Of a DNA stretch of 64,000 nucleotides, positions 20,246 through 30,431 are shown in pieces. The notes below the pieces were generated by a model, which was not told the origin of the DNA, ran no database searches, and worked only from the letters and a program-made list of their open reading frames with translations. Both the position numbers and the translations under genes were made by a program. Location: assembly GCF_900230185.1 (NCBI RefSeq), contig NZ_OCSR01000001.1, positions 3,038,001-3,102,000 of the forward strand. Direction: 5' to 3'. The stretch comes from Burkholderia sp. OK233. GTDB taxonomy: Bacteria; Pseudomonadota; Gammaproteobacteria; Burkholderiales; Burkholderiaceae. Each line of letters begins with the position of its first letter. Positions within the stretch are counted from its first letter, which is position 1.

Positions 20246-20330
20246 CTTATGCGAATCAAGTGGTCTGCTGCAAGTTTTCTGTAAGTGATTGGCGCCGCGT
20301 GGATGTGGCCTCCTGAAGACCGTTGGCGTA

Positions 20331-20358
20331 AAAAAAGCGGCACCGAAGTGTCGCTTTT
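20331..20358 (-). terminator. Terminator after the AI-2E family permease gene
   Basis: On the minus strand AAAAGCGACAC-TTCG-GTGCCGC is followed by TTTTTTT: a 7-bp stem with one mismatch, a TTCG tetraloop and a seven-T run. It lies 40 bp after the stop of the minus-strand permease gene. Confidence 0.75.
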
Positions 20359-20397
20359 CGCCCGTCCGCTAAGCCTGCATCGCAGGCTGGTCGACGC

Positions 20398-21483
20398 TCA
20401 CACCAGCCGCAGATAAATCAATTCCCGCTTGATATACGCATAGAAAATCGGCGCCGCAACCACGCCGGGGAGGCCGAACGCGGCTTCCATCACGAGCATC
20501 GCGATCAGCAGTTCCCAGGCGCGCGCCTCGATCTGACCACCGACGATGCGCGCATTCAGGAAGTACTCCAGTTTGTGAATCAGGATCAGGAATACCAACG
20601 ACATGATCGCCGCCGGAAAGCTCACCGAGAGCGCCACCGCGACGATGATCGTGTTCGAGATCAGATTGCCGATTACCGGCAGCAAGCCGACGATGAACGT
20701 CACCAGCACCAGCGTTTTGGAGAGTGGCAGCGTGTCGTGAAAGATCGGCAGGATCACCAGCAGGAAGATGCCGGTGAAGACCGCATTGATCGCGGAAATC
20801 TTGACCTGAGCGAACACGATGCGGCGGAAGGCGTCGGCGAAACGCGTCACGCGCGTGACGAACGCCGTGGACAGCGGCAGCCGCTGCATATGCTTCTGCG
20901 CCCCGACCGCGATGATCGCGCCGATGATCATGCCTATAAGGATGTGCGTGAAGCCGCGCGCCGCGGTCTTGCCGCTTTGCTGCAGCATGTTCGCGTGCGT
21001 CTGCATCAGCTCGGCCGCCTTGGTCTTCATCTGGTCGGTATCGACCGGCAGATAGTTGGCGACGAATTGCGGAATCCGGCCGCGCGCCTGGTCGATCAAC
21101 TGCATCGCCTGGTCGAGCAGTTTCTGCACGCTCGGCACGTCGCTCTCGAAATGTTCGATGATGCCGAGCGTCAGCCCCGTCAGTGCGCCGACTATCACCG
21201 TGGAGAGGATCACCACCGCGAGCCAGCGCGCGCGTTGACTCGACATATGCCGTTCGATGCGCGGCGCGATGGTGTGCACGAGTTGAAACACGAGCAGCCC
21301 GGCCAGCAATGCGCCGAGTAGCTTCAGTTCGATGACCGCCCACATTCCGATCAGCATCAGCACGTAACTGCCGATTTCGACCGCCGACAGCTTCGGCAGG
21401 CTCATGTCGCTAGTTAGCCTGACCGGGCGTGGGCGTAGGTCCTGCACTTGCCCGTCGTCGCTCGCCTGATTCCGCTTGGCCAT
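20398..21483 (-). CDS. AI-2E family transporter (PerM/TqsA-like permease)
   Basis: Integral membrane protein of 361 residues with paired N-terminal helices (about 30-75), a periplasmic/soluble segment with amphipathic helices (about 115-200), and C-terminal helices including 'LLPVIGNLISNTIIVAVALS'. The family includes the autoinducer-2 exporter TqsA and sodium/proton antiporters; AI-2 transport is not shown by sequence alone. It lies 34 bp downstream of uvrA on the same strand and could be co-transcribed with it. Confidence 0.88.
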   Translation of the reverse strand: MAKRNQASDDGQVQDLRPRPVRLTSDMSLPKLSAVEIGSYVLMLIGMWAVIELKLLGALLAGLLVFQLVHTIAPRIERHMSSQRARWLAVVILSTVIVGALTGLTLGIIEHFESDVPSVQKLLDQAMQLIDQARGRIPQFVANYLPVDTDQMKTKAAELMQTHANMLQQSGKTAARGFTHILIGMIIGAIIAVGAQKHMQRLPLSTAFVTRVTRFADAFRRIVFAQVKISAINAVFTGIFLLVILPIFHDTLPLSKTLVLVTFIVGLLPVIGNLISNTIIVAVALSVSFPAAIMSLVFLILIHKLEYFLNARIVGGQIEARAWELLIAMLVMEAAFGLPGVVAAPIFYAYIKRELIYLRLV

Positions 21484-21517
21484 GGCTTATTCCGTCTCCA
21501 ACCCGTGTTGTGCAGCG

Positions 21518-24391
21518 TTACTTTCTACTGGCAATGCGTTTCAGCAGAGGCGCCAGATACTTACCGGTAAAACTTGCCTTCGACTTGGCAACCTGCTCCG
21601 GCGTGCCTTGCGCAATGATCTGACCGCCGCCGGCTCCGCCTTCGGGGCCGAGATCGATGACCCAGTCGGCGGTCTTTATTACATCGAGATTATGCTCGAT
21701 GATCACGACGGTATTACCCTGGTCTCGCAAACGATGAATGACTTCCAGCAGCAATGCGATGTCGTGAAAGTGCAAACCGGTGGTCGGCTCGTCGAGAATG
21801 TATAGCGTGCGACCGGTGTCGCGCTTGCTCAGTTCCAGGGAAAGTTTGACGCGCTGGGCCTCGCCGCCCGACAGGGTGGTGGCCGACTGGCCCAGCCGGA
21901 TATAGCCGAGACCCACGTCCAGCAGGGTTTTCAGCTTGCGCGCGACGACCGGTACCGGCTTGAAGAACTCGTAGGCGTTCTCCACCGTCATGTCGAGGAC
22001 TTCGCTGATGTTCTTGCCTTTGTACTGGACGTCCAGCGTCTCGCGGTTGTAGCGCTTGCCGTGGCAGACGTCGCAGGGAACGTAGACGTCCGGCAAAAAG
22101 TGCATTTCCACCTTCAGTACGCCGTCGCCCTGGCAGGATTCGCAGCGGCCGCCCTTCACGTTGAATGAGAAGCGGCCCGCTTCGTAGCCGCGTTCTTTCG
22201 CCGCAGGCACGCCCGAGAACAGTTCGCGGATCGGCGTGAACAGGCCCGTGTACGTGGCCGGATTCGAGCGCGGCGTGCGGCCAATCGGCGACTGGTCGAC
22301 GTTGATGACCTTGTCGAAGTGCTCCAGACCTTCGATCGATTCGTACGGCGCCGGCTCGGCGGAGGAGCCATACAGGTGATGCGCGACCGCGTGATACAGC
22401 GTGTCGTTGATCAGCGTGGACTTGCCCGAACCGGACACGCCAGTCACACAGGTCAGCAGGCCGACCGGCAGATCCAGCGACACGTGCTGCAGATTGTTGC
22501 CGTACGCCTCGACGATGCGCAGACGGCGTTCGTCCGGTTCCTTGCGCTCGTCCGGGAATTCGATGTTGCGGGCGCCGGACATGTACTGCCCGGTCATCGA
22601 TGCCGCGTTCGCCTCGACCTGCTTGGGTGTGCCCTCTGCGATCACCATGCCGCCGTGTTCGCCCGCGCCCGGCCCCATGTCGACCACATAGTCGGCCATG
22701 CGGATCATGTCTTCATCATGTTCGACGACGATCACCGAGTTGCCCAGGTCGCGCAGATGCTTGAGCGTGGCGATCAGGCGATCGTTGTCGCGCTGATGGA
22801 GACCGATCGACGGCTCGTCCAGCACGTACATCACGCCGGTCAAACCCGAACCGATCTGCGAGGCGAGGCGAATCCGCTGCGCTTCACCGCCCGACAGCGT
22901 TTCCGCGCTGCGTTCGAGCGACAGGTAGTCGAGCCCGACGTTATTCAGGAACATCAGGCGCGCGACGATTTCCTTGACGACCTTGTCGGCGATCTCGCGT
23001 TTCGAGCCTTCGAGCCGCAGCGTCTGGAAATAGCCGAGCGCATCGCGCAACGGCCAGCCGCTGATTTCGAAGATGCCGCGTGCGTCGCTGTTCGAGCCGA
23101 TTCGCACGAAACGGGCTTCGCGACGCAACCGCGTGCCGGCGCAGGCGGGGCAGGACTGGTTGTTCTGATACTTGGCGAGTTCTTCGCGCACCGCGACCGA
23201 ATCGGTCTCACGGTAACGCCGCTCCAGGTTCGGGATGATCCCTTCGAACACATGCTCGCGCACGGAAGTGCGGCCGCGTTCGTTGATGTACGAGAACGGA
23301 ATCTCCTGCTTGCCCGAACCGAACAGCAGAATCTTGCGGACTTTTTCCGGCAGGTCTTCGACGGCCGTGTCGATGTCGAACTCGTAGAACGCCGCGAGAC
23401 TCTGCAGCATCTGGAAGTAAAACTGATTACGCCGGTCCCAGCCCTTCACCGCGCCCGCCGCCAGCGAAAGCGACGGATGTGCGACGACCCGCTTCGGATC
23501 GAAGAAGGTGATCTGGCCCAGGCCGTCGCATTCCGGGCACGCGCCCATCGGGTTGTTGAACGAGAAGAGGCGCGGCTCCAACTCCTGCAGCGAATACGAG
23601 CAGATCGGGCAGGCGAACTTCGAGCTGAACAGATGCTCCTTGTCCGTATCCATTTCCAGCGCGATCGCGCGGCCGTCGGCGAGACGAAGTGCCGTTTCGA
23701 ACGATTCGGCGAGGCGCTGCTTCATATCGCCGCGCACTTTCAAGCGGTCGACGACAACGTCGATGGTGTGCTTGTCGTTTTTCTTGAGCTTCGGCAGCGA
23801 GTCGACTTCATAGATCTTCGCGACGCCTTCGTTGGCCGTTCCGCCGCCCGAGCGGACGCGAAAACGGATGAAGCCCTGCGCCTGCATCTCTTCGAACAGC
23901 TCGACGTGCTCGCCTTTGCGGTTCGCCACCACCGGCGCGAGGATCATCAGTTTGGTCTCTTCCGGCAGCGCGAGCGCCGCGTCGACCATCTGCGAGACGC
24001 TTTGCGCTTCCAGCGGAATTTCGTGGTCCGGACAGTACGGTGTGCCGACCCGTGCGAACAGCAGCCGCAGATAGTCGTGAATCTCGGTGACGGTGCCGAC
24101 CGTGGAACGCGGATTGTGCGAGGTCGCTTTCTGTTCGATCGAGATTGCCGGCGACAGGCCTTCGATCAGATCGACGTCCGGCTTTTCCATCAATTGCAGG
24201 AATTGGCGGGCGTAAGCGGAGAGACTTTCGACGTAGCGCCGCTGTCCTTCCGCATAGAGCGTGTCGAACGCCAGCGACGATTTACCCGAGCCGGATAGGC
24301 CCGTAATCACGACGAGCTTGTGACGTGGGAGGTCGAGATTGACGTTCTTCAGGTTGTGGGTGCGAGCCCCACGGATACGGATTTGTTCCAC
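21518..24391 (-). CDS. uvrA: Excinuclease ABC subunit A
   Basis: DNA damage recognition ATPase of nucleotide excision repair. The length of 957 residues is full. Two ABC ATPase units are complete: Walker [20 protein letters not shown] near residue 31 and [16 protein letters not shown] near 660, each with its LSGGEAQR signature. Zinc-binding Cys clusters are present ([14 protein letters not shown] with GACPECDG, and CESCQGDG with [11 protein letters not shown]). No CTGT-N8-ACAG LexA box was seen in the 283-bp gap upstream, so SOS control is not supported here. Divergent from an MFS gene. Confidence 0.97.
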   Translation of the reverse strand: MEQIRIRGARTHNLKNVNLDLPRHKLVVITGLSGSGKSSLAFDTLYAEGQRRYVESLSAYARQFLQLMEKPDVDLIEGLSPAISIEQKATSHNPRSTVGTVTEIHDYLRLLFARVGTPYCPDHEIPLEAQSVSQMVDAALALPEETKLMILAPVVANRKGEHVELFEEMQAQGFIRFRVRSGGGTANEGVAKIYEVDSLPKLKKNDKHTIDVVVDRLKVRGDMKQRLAESFETALRLADGRAIALEMDTDKEHLFSSKFACPICSYSLQELEPRLFSFNNPMGACPECDGLGQITFFDPKRVVAHPSLSLAAGAVKGWDRRNQFYFQMLQSLAAFYEFDIDTAVEDLPEKVRKILLFGSGKQEIPFSYINERGRTSVREHVFEGIIPNLERRYRETDSVAVREELAKYQNNQSCPACAGTRLRREARFVRIGSNSDARGIFEISGWPLRDALGYFQTLRLEGSKREIADKVVKEIVARLMFLNNVGLDYLSLERSAETLSGGEAQRIRLASQIGSGLTGVMYVLDEPSIGLHQRDNDRLIATLKHLRDLGNSVIVVEHDEDMIRMADYVVDMGPGAGEHGGMVIAEGTPKQVEANAASMTGQYMSGARNIEFPDERKEPDERRLRIVEAYGNNLQHVSLDLPVGLLTCVTGVSGSGKSTLINDTLYHAVAHHLYGSSAEPAPYESIEGLEHFDKVINVDQSPIGRTPRSNPATYTGLFTPIRELFSGVPAAKERGYEAGRFSFNVKGGRCESCQGDGVLKVEMHFLPDVYVPCDVCHGKRYNRETLDVQYKGKNISEVLDMTVENAYEFFKPVPVVARKLKTLLDVGLGYIRLGQSATTLSGGEAQRVKLSLELSKRDTGRTLYILDEPTTGLHFHDIALLLEVIHRLRDQGNTVVIIEHNLDVIKTADWVIDLGPEGGAGGGQIIAQGTPEQVAKSKASFTGKYLAPLLKRIASRK

Positions 24392-24674
24392 GCGTTATTC
24401 CAAGACTTGGCCCGTGACCTGGCGGAAAGAGGAGGAGGCTAAACCTGCTACTATAACGACTTTTCAAGACCGCCGTTACGGCTTCCTGACAGCCCGAAGA
24501 AGGTGCAAGGCAAGCTGTAAGGCTGCGGTCCAGCGCCGCGGGAAAGAGCTCTAACTGGGGCCATTTTTCGCGAGTACAAGGCGCCGCGAGGCGCCGGACG
24601 AGCGTCTGGCAAGGCCGCCGGCCCGAATGCCGCGCCGTATGTTTGCCGCCCCGCTCATTCAAAGAACGCTCCCG

Positions 24675-25865
24675 ATGTCCAATCCGTCCGCTACATCCTC
24701 ACGCATGAGCGCGCCTGAAATGCGCGCGACCGTGTCGCTCGCCGCCATCTTCGCGCTGCGCATGCTCGGTCTCTTCATGATCATGCCGGTGTTCTCGATC
24801 TACGCGAAGACCATCCCCGGCGGCGACAACGTGCTGCTGGTGGGGATCGCGCTGGGTGCGTACGGCGTGACGCAGTCGATGCTGTACATCTTCTATGGCT
24901 GGATCTCCGACAAGATCGGCCGCAAACCGGTCATTGCGACCGGTCTCCTGATTTTCGCGCTTGGCAGCTTCGTCGCGGCGGGCGCGCACGACATGACGTG
25001 GATCATCGTCGGCCGGGTGATTCAGGGCATGGGCGCGGTGTCGTCCGCGGTGATCGCGTTTATCGCCGACCTCACCTCCGAAGAGCATCGCACCAAGGCA
25101 ATGGCGATGGTCGGCGGCAGTATTGGCGTTTCGTTCGCGGTGGCGATCGTCGGTGCGCCGATTGTGTTCCAGTGGGTCGGGATGAGCGGCCTGTTCACGC
25201 TGGTCGGCATTTTCTCGATTCTGGCGATTGGCCTGGTGCTGTGGGTTGTGCCGGATGCGCCCAAGCCCGTGCACGTGCGCGCGCCGTTCGCCGAGGTGCT
25301 GCATAACGTCGAACTGCTGCGCCTGAACTTCGGCGTGCTCGTGCTGCACGCCACGCAAACCGCGTTGTTCCTCGTCGTGCCGCGCATTCTCGAAGCCGGC
25401 GGCCTGCCGGTCGCGTCGCACTGGAAGGTGTATTTGCCGGTGATGGGCCTCTCGTTCGTGATGATGGTCCCGGCGATCATCGCCGCGGAAAAGCGCGGAA
25501 AAATGAAAATCGTGCTGCTTTCCGCGATCGGTCTTATCCTGATCGGACAGTTGTTGTTGGGCGTCGCACCGCATACGATTCTGACTGTGGCGGCGATCCT
25601 CTTTGTCTACTTTTTGGGCTTCAATATTCTTGAAGCGTCACAGCCTTCGCTGGTGTCGAAACTGGCGCCAGGTACCCGCAAGGGCGCGGCGGCGGGCGTG
25701 TACAACACCACGCAGTCGATCGGTCTTGCGCTGGGTGGGGTGGTCGGCGGCTGGCTGCTTAAAGTGGACGGTCAGAGCGCGGTCTTTTTCACTTGCTCAG
25801 GGCTCGTCTTTTGCTGGCTTATAATCGCGGCAAATATGAAACAGCCGCCGCGCAAGAAGGCGTAA
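24675..25865 (+). CDS. MFS transporter (drug efflux-like)
   Basis: Twelve-helix major facilitator of 396 residues from the chosen ATG. The loop between helices 2 and 3 carries motif A (GWISDKIGRKPV), and a motif-C-like segment is in helix 5 (SIGVSFAVAIVGAPI). The YajR/AraJ-like layout suggests a proton-driven exporter; the substrate is unknown. The frame is open 16 codons upstream, but MSNPSATSSRMSAPEMR fits better as a start. It lies between uvrA and ssb. Confidence 0.9.
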   Translation: MSNPSATSSRMSAPEMRATVSLAAIFALRMLGLFMIMPVFSIYAKTIPGGDNVLLVGIALGAYGVTQSMLYIFYGWISDKIGRKPVIATGLLIFALGSFVAAGAHDMTWIIVGRVIQGMGAVSSAVIAFIADLTSEEHRTKAMAMVGGSIGVSFAVAIVGAPIVFQWVGMSGLFTLVGIFSILAIGLVLWVVPDAPKPVHVRAPFAEVLHNVELLRLNFGVLVLHATQTALFLVVPRILEAGGLPVASHWKVYLPVMGLSFVMMVPAIIAAEKRGKMKIVLLSAIGLILIGQLLLGVAPHTILTVAAILFVYFLGFNILEASQPSLVSKLAPGTRKGAAAGVYNTTQSIGLALGGVVGGWLLKVDGQSAVFFTCSGLVFCWLIIAANMKQPPRKKA

Positions 25866-25978
25866 CAGAACTCACCCGGTGGCGGGCAGAGGCGCAGTTC
25901 TGGTCTCCGGCCTGCCGGCCATGAGACGCGAACCGCGTGTTGCCGCGCCGCCCGTAACAGAATCAACAGGAGAAACTC

Positions 25979-26524
25979 ATGGCATCCGTGAACAAGGTCA
26001 TTCTCGTCGGCAATCTCGGAGCCGATCCGGAAGTCCGTTATCTTCCGAGCGGCGACGCACTGGCGAACATCCGCCTTGCGACAACGGACCGGTACAAGGA
26101 CAAAACGTCCGGCGAAATGAAGGAAGCAACCGAATGGCACCGTGTGGTGTTCTTCGGCCGGCTTGCTGAAATCGTGAACGAATATCTGAAGAAGGGTTCG
26201 TCGGTGTACCTGGAAGGGCGCATCCGCACCCGCAAGTGGCAGGCTCAGGACGGCACCGATCGTTACTCGACCGAAATCGTTGCCGAGCAGATGCAAATGC
26301 TGGGTGGCCGTGGCGGTTCGACGGGCGGCGGCGGTGGCGACGAAGGCGGTTACAGTCGCGGTGAGCCGTCGGAGCGTAGCGGCGGCGGTGGTGGTGGCGG
26401 CCGTGCGGTCTCGGGCGGCGGCGCTTCGCGCGGCGGCAGCGGCGGCGGCGGCGGTGGTTCGAGCCGTCCGAGCGCGCCGGCCGGCGGTGGGTTTGATGAG
26501 ATGGATGACGATATTCCGTTCTGA
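25979..26524 (+). CDS. ssb: Single-stranded DNA-binding protein
   Basis: Essential ssDNA-binding protein for replication and repair. The OB-fold spans about 1-110 ([21 protein letters not shown]...). A Gly/Ser-rich linker covers about 112-172 and is encoded by GGC-rich simple repeats. The acidic tip MDDDIPF is the partner-binding C-terminus. Total length is 181 residues. An AGGAGA site precedes the ATG by 6 bases. A terminator follows at once. Confidence 0.97.
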   Translation: MASVNKVILVGNLGADPEVRYLPSGDALANIRLATTDRYKDKTSGEMKEATEWHRVVFFGRLAEIVNEYLKKGSSVYLEGRIRTRKWQAQDGTDRYSTEIVAEQMQMLGGRGGSTGGGGGDEGGYSRGEPSERSGGGGGGGRAVSGGGASRGGSGGGGGGSSRPSAPAGGGFDEMDDDIPF

Positions 26525-26551
26525 TCAACCCGCACGCGAGTTGAACGATGC

Positions 26552-26584
26552 AAAAAACCCCGCTCGAAAGGCGGGGTTTTTATT
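26552..26584 (+). terminator. Rho-independent terminator after ssb
   Basis: AAAAAACCCCGC-tcgaaag-GCGGGGTTTTTATTT forms a 7-bp GC stem with a T-run downstream and an A-run upstream, so it can work in both directions. It lies 28 bp after the ssb stop and faces the convergent DUF4239 gene. Confidence 0.85.
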
Positions 26585-26669
26585 TGCACCTGAGCATCTG
26601 CAAGACGGAAAGAAGTGCGCGTTGTACGCACGCGGCGCGGATAGCTCCGCCGCCACGGTCAAACAACCA

Positions 26670-27470
26670 TCACCGCCTAAGGTGCTCCAGCGCATCTCTC
26701 ATCGGCAAACTGGAAACGACAATCGGCCCGGTGAACGGCGTATCCAGATCGACGATCACATAAATGGCAGAAGCAATCGATACTGCCCCAAGTGAAATGG
26801 TCACCCAGGCCAAAGCATTGCGCGGCGCAATCAATCCGAAGCTGAGAAAAATCACGCACAGCCAGAACGTCAGCGTCATCAGGAACGGCAAAGAAATTGA
26901 ACTGTGCGCTTCCTCGATGATCTTCCATCGAGCATCCACGGTTCGCCGATATTGCGTCAACGCATCCTCGAGCGCGCGCTGTTGTAACGGATCATGCGCC
27001 TGCAATTGCCGCAACTGCCTGCCAACCGCAGTCAGCATATCGCCAAGCCGCACGTTCTCCAGCTTCTGCGAGTTGTCCTGCGTTCCGATGTTCCTCGGAT
27101 AATCACCGGCTGGAGTGGGTTCGTCGGGCCACGTCGATGCAATCGCGGCAGCGGTGTACACGCGCAGCAGGTGCCGGGCCTCATCGGTATCGCCGCCGTA
27201 TTCCCGCAAGGTTGTGTCGAATTCGATCAGGTCAGCCGCAAAGGTGCGCAAATCATTCGACTCGGTATCGAAACTGGATTTCGCGGACGCCGTCATCAAT
27301 CCGAGCACCAAAGCGGCGAACGTCACCAGCATGCCGATAACCAGCTGGATGAGTTGCACGGTTTCGTGAGCCTTGTGCTCCTCAGGCAGCAACGGTCGCA
27401 CCCACACGCCTAGGCCGGTTCCGACAAGCAATAAAGCGAAAACCAGCAGGGCCGAGCCTATTTCTGACAT
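26670..27470 (-). CDS. DUF4239 (bestrophin-like) membrane protein
   Basis: A 266-residue protein with two N-terminal helices (about 5-25 and 42-62), a central soluble helical part (about 65-195), and two C-terminal helices (about 196-245). The segment 'VLGLMTASAKSSFDTESNDL' is typical of DUF4239, a family of unknown function distantly compared with bestrophin channels. It is convergent with ssb and divergent from the chemoreceptor gene. Confidence 0.8.
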   Translation of the reverse strand: MSEIGSALLVFALLLVGTGLGVWVRPLLPEEHKAHETVQLIQLVIGMLVTFAALVLGLMTASAKSSFDTESNDLRTFAADLIEFDTTLREYGGDTDEARHLLRVYTAAAIASTWPDEPTPAGDYPRNIGTQDNSQKLENVRLGDMLTAVGRQLRQLQAHDPLQQRALEDALTQYRRTVDARWKIIEEAHSSISLPFLMTLTFWLCVIFLSFGLIAPRNALAWVTISLGAVSIASAIYVIVDLDTPFTGPIVVSSLPMRDALEHLRR

Positions 27471-27617
27471 AGAAATGCTCCGGAGACGCGCGCCTCGTCA
27501 CTTTCTACCAACCACCGCCTGCCGACCAGCCGGGGAGTCCCGCAAATGCCCCTGCTCAAGCAGCGGCCGACTTCCGCTCGTATGTTGATGTATCGCAAAC
27601 GTATGCGCCATCAACCA

Positions 27618-27644
27618 TAAAGTTTTCTGTAATCCCGCCGTAGA
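27618..27644 (+). promoter_or_regulatory. Sigma-28 (FliA) promoter of the chemoreceptor gene
   Basis: TAAAGTTT, then exactly 11 bases, then GCCGTAGA. The -35 half matches the FliA consensus TAAAGTTT fully, and the -10 half matches GCCGATAA in 6 of 8 positions including GCCG. It lies about 130 bp before the chemoreceptor ATG. The 305-bp gap in which it lies holds no other clear element. Confidence 0.75.
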
Positions 27645-27775
27645 CCATCTATGTGGCGTTCGCTTAAATTTTAATCAAAGGTTGCGGACCTGGCCGTATG
27701 GGCTTGGGCGCAGCACGCGTGGCCGAGGCTAGTTTTCTGAACATTCGGTCAGGCAGCCCAATGGAGACCAGCCCG

Positions 27776-29416
27776 ATGTTGAAAAATCTATCGATTCGAA
27801 CCTGTCTTACCCTGATGATCGTGTTCTTTGGCCTGGTGCTGCTGTTCGGCGCCGCCGCCGGACTGCTGTCGTTGCGTTCGAGCAACGCGTCGCTGCAGCA
27901 GATGTACACCGTGGACACGCCCGCAGTCGCTGACCTCGAAGGTAGCGCTGGACAGCTGCTGCGCCTGCGTCTGGCGCTGGCGACTTACGCATCGTTGGTC
28001 GACCTGAACGATCAGGACGGTGCGAACGCGGTGCTCAAGCGCTTTGATCAGTACCAGAAAGCATCGGATGATCGCCTTGCCCACTATGTGAGCCGTGCGA
28101 GCGCGGATGCTGACGAACAGCGCCTGATCAAGGACATGCAGGACAAGCGCGACACCTTCCTGCACGAGGGCGTCGAACCGGCGCTGGCCGCGCTCAAGGC
28201 GGGTGACAAAAACGCATTCGAGCAGTTGCAGGCGCACAAGCTGCCGTCGCTCTATAGCGCGTACGAGAAGGCGATGCTCACGCTCGAGCAATTGCAACTC
28301 GATCACGGTGCGCAGCGTTATCAGGATGCACAGGACCTGTTCTACGCGATCTGCGTTGCGGTGGCGATCGGCATGGGGCTGTCACTGCTGGGCGCATTGA
28401 TCGGCCGCGCGGTTATGGTGCGCGCAATTGTCAGCCCGGTCGATGCGACCATTGCGCAGTTTCAGCGGATTGCCAATGGCGATCTGACGAGCCAGATCGA
28501 CGTGACGAGCAATAACGAAATGGGGCGTCTCGCGGCGGCGTTGCGCAAGATGCAGGACTCGCTGATCGAGACGGTGAACGCTGTGCGTCACGGCACGGAA
28601 TCCATCGATACGGGCGTGAGCGAGATTGCCGCGGGCAATACCGATCTGTCGCAACGTACCGAGGAACAGGCTGCGTCGCTCGAAGAAACGGCGGCGAGCA
28701 TCGAGGAGCTGACCTCGACAGTCAAGCAGACGGCGGACAACGCGAAGCAGGCGAGTTCGCTGGCTCAGGGTGCGTCGAGCCTGGCTGCGCAGGGTGGTGA
28801 TCTGACGGAGCAGGTGGTGGGCACGATGCATGGCATCGTCGACGACTCGCGGCGGATTGCCGACATTGTTGGCGTGATCGAAGGCATTGCTTTCCAGACC
28901 AATATTCTGGCGCTGAACGCGGCGGTCGAAGCGGCGCGCGCGGGCGAGCAGGGGCGTGGTTTTGCGGTGGTGGCGAGCGAAGTGCGATCGTTGGCACAGC
29001 GAAGCGCTGCGGCGGCGAAGGAGATCAAGGGGTTGATCGATGCCTCGACGGCGCGGGTGCAGGCGGGGTCGCAGCTGGTTGAACGCTCGGGGTCGACAAT
29101 GACCGAGATTGTCAATTCGATTTCGCGCGTGAGTTCGATCATGGGTGAGATCGCGGCCGCGGCGCTTGAGCAGAGTACCGGGATCGATCAGGTGAATCTG
29201 GCTGTTGCGCAGATGGATGAGGTGACGCAGCAGAATGCCGCGCTGGTTGAGCAGGCTGCTGCTGCGGCCAGTTCGTTGGAGGAGCAGGCTCGGAGGTTGA
29301 CTTCGGCGGTGGCTGTGTTTCAGACGGGGAGTGGGGATTCTTCTTTTGCAGGTCGGCGAGGTGGGGCTGCAGCTGCGCAGCGGAAGGTCAATGCGGGTGA
29401 GTTTGTAGCGGCTTGA
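27776..29416 (+). CDS. Methyl-accepting chemotaxis protein (Tar/Tsr type)
   Basis: Membrane chemoreceptor. Helix 1 is at about 10-32, a periplasmic four-helix-bundle sensor at about 35-190, and helix 2 at about 195-215. A HAMP domain follows, then a long coiled-coil signalling domain with the conserved hairpin '[31 protein letters not shown]' around 375-405. The ATG used has GGAG 9-12 bases upstream; two in-frame starts lie 15 and 78 bases earlier. No NWETF-like CheR tether is at the C-terminus. The FliA promoter upstream ties it to the flagellar regulon. Ligand unknown. Confidence 0.93.
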   Translation: MLKNLSIRTCLTLMIVFFGLVLLFGAAAGLLSLRSSNASLQQMYTVDTPAVADLEGSAGQLLRLRLALATYASLVDLNDQDGANAVLKRFDQYQKASDDRLAHYVSRASADADEQRLIKDMQDKRDTFLHEGVEPALAALKAGDKNAFEQLQAHKLPSLYSAYEKAMLTLEQLQLDHGAQRYQDAQDLFYAICVAVAIGMGLSLLGALIGRAVMVRAIVSPVDATIAQFQRIANGDLTSQIDVTSNNEMGRLAAALRKMQDSLIETVNAVRHGTESIDTGVSEIAAGNTDLSQRTEEQAASLEETAASIEELTSTVKQTADNAKQASSLAQGASSLAAQGGDLTEQVVGTMHGIVDDSRRIADIVGVIEGIAFQTNILALNAAVEAARAGEQGRGFAVVASEVRSLAQRSAAAAKEIKGLIDASTARVQAGSQLVERSGSTMTEIVNSISRVSSIMGEIAAAALEQSTGIDQVNLAVAQMDEVTQQNAALVEQAAAAASSLEEQARRLTSAVAVFQTGSGDSSFAGRRGGAAAAQRKVNAGEFVAA

Positions 29417-29602
29417 TGCGGTAGACCGCGTAGTGTGCTGAAGGGTGATCGAGCGCTTGCGTGCGCTGCATGAAAATCAGTACAGGGTGCGCGCCAGGCC
29501 AAATGTAAAGATTAGTTATAATTCGCGCGTTTAGCCTGTTTGGTTGATCGTCTTAAAAAATAGGTGCGTTAGATTGTTCCTGCCGTTAGACAAAACGGCG
29601 CG

Positions 29603-29742
29603 GGTTTAGCAGCCTGCAGTAGAGAATCGCACTACCTGCGAAAGCGGGTAGTGCCCAGTCATGCACGCCTTTTCTATGGGCGGGCCGTTGGGGGAGAGCC
29701 GCAAGGCTCGCCGGTTCTGATTCTCTACCCGGTCTGCTAATC
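29603..29742 (+). ncRNA. C4-antisense-RNA-like structured element
   Basis: A 140-nt region folds into a clear structure. An outer stem pairs TTAGCAG (29606-29612) with CTGCTAA (29734-29740) and GTAGAGAATC (29619-29628) with GATTCTCTAC (29719-29728), with no mismatch. Inside are a 10-bp hairpin capped by GAAA (29630-29653) and a 5-bp hairpin capped by GCAA (29696-29709). The motif CTTTTCTATGGGCGGGCC lies between them. From memory this layout resembles C4 antisense RNAs of P1-like phages and prophages. It lies 72 bp upstream of an orphan gene. A TATAAT at 29517-29522 could be its -10 box. Confidence 0.55.
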
Positions 29743-29813
29743 CGCCTTCGTGCCCGCTCACCCCATCTTTCAGCGAGTGTCGGGCGATTCAGGAACGAAC
29801 CGGAAATCGCACC

Positions 29814-30284
29814 ATGAGCAAATCTGCCAAGAAACCTCAAGCACCCTCACGCGCGCCCGTTGATGCGCTCCAGTACGAGAAACTCGCGCTTTCGGCCTTC
29901 GATTTATGCAACCGGCAGTTGGATCAACTTAAGAGACTGGTTACGCTTGCGGCGTCAATACGCAGGACTCCCTGCATGACAAGAGAAGAACGGCAAAGCC
30001 AACAGGCGTTGCTGGAACTGCTTGTCGAAACTGGCGAAGGATACGAGTGCGAGATTGAATGCGACCGCGAACTGTACCAGGTGATCGCGCTTGATGCGAA
30101 GGACGTGCCTCATAGCCGCATCACCGCCAAACGTGCCGCGAGTCTTCTGTCTGAGGCAGTGCGGAAGAAATCAGATGACAAGCTGAACGCGAAACCCGCG
30201 GATACAGCGCGACCTAAACCGGTGCGCGCAAAAGTCGTGTCGCGAGCAGAAGCGGGCGCACAGGCCTCTGGCGTTGCACATTAG
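29814..30284 (+). CDS. Conserved-looking hypothetical protein downstream of the C4-like RNA
   Basis: Unrecognised 156-residue protein. The N-terminus is basic and Pro/Ala-rich (MSKSAKKPQAPSRAP). The middle (about 18-115) is helical-looking with charged residues and three Cys (29, 52 and 76-80 region). The C-terminus is basic and Ala-rich, probably disordered. No signal peptide or membrane helix is visible. The start follows a Gly/Ala-rich region with weak ribosome-binding potential (AGGAACG 18 bases upstream). The structured RNA upstream suggests post-transcriptional control, as in phage C4 systems, but no phage domain can be named. Confidence 0.6.
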   Translation: MSKSAKKPQAPSRAPVDALQYEKLALSAFDLCNRQLDQLKRLVTLAASIRRTPCMTREERQSQQALLELLVETGEGYECEIECDRELYQVIALDAKDVPHSRITAKRAASLLSEAVRKKSDDKLNAKPADTARPKPVRAKVVSRAEAGAQASGVAH

Positions 30285-30351
30285 CCGGCACTAGCGGCCA
30301 CCACGCAGAAGCAATGGAAAAGGTGTGAGCCGCGCGTATGACATTGGGCAA

Positions 30352-30381
30352 GAAAAAGGCCCGCTGAGTGCGGGCCTTCTG
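30352..30381 (-). terminator. Terminator of the cytochrome oxidase operon
   Basis: On the minus strand GGCCCGC-actca-GCGGGCC is followed by TTTTTCTT: a 7-bp GC stem, 5-nt loop and T-run. It lies about 50 bp after the last cytochrome gene and also faces the convergent hypothetical gene. Confidence 0.8.
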
Positions 30382-30431
30382 ACACGTCATTCGCGGTTAA
30401 GCACCGCGAAGGCCAAACCAGGTTCAAACGG

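Noticed and set aside
22319..24298. 659-codon plus-strand frame
   Set aside because: Antisense shadow of uvrA; low-complexity Arg/Val-rich translation, no start signal.
24392..24674. LexA box for uvrA
   Set aside because: No CTGT-N8-ACAG-like sequence was found in the gap, so SOS control was not annotated.
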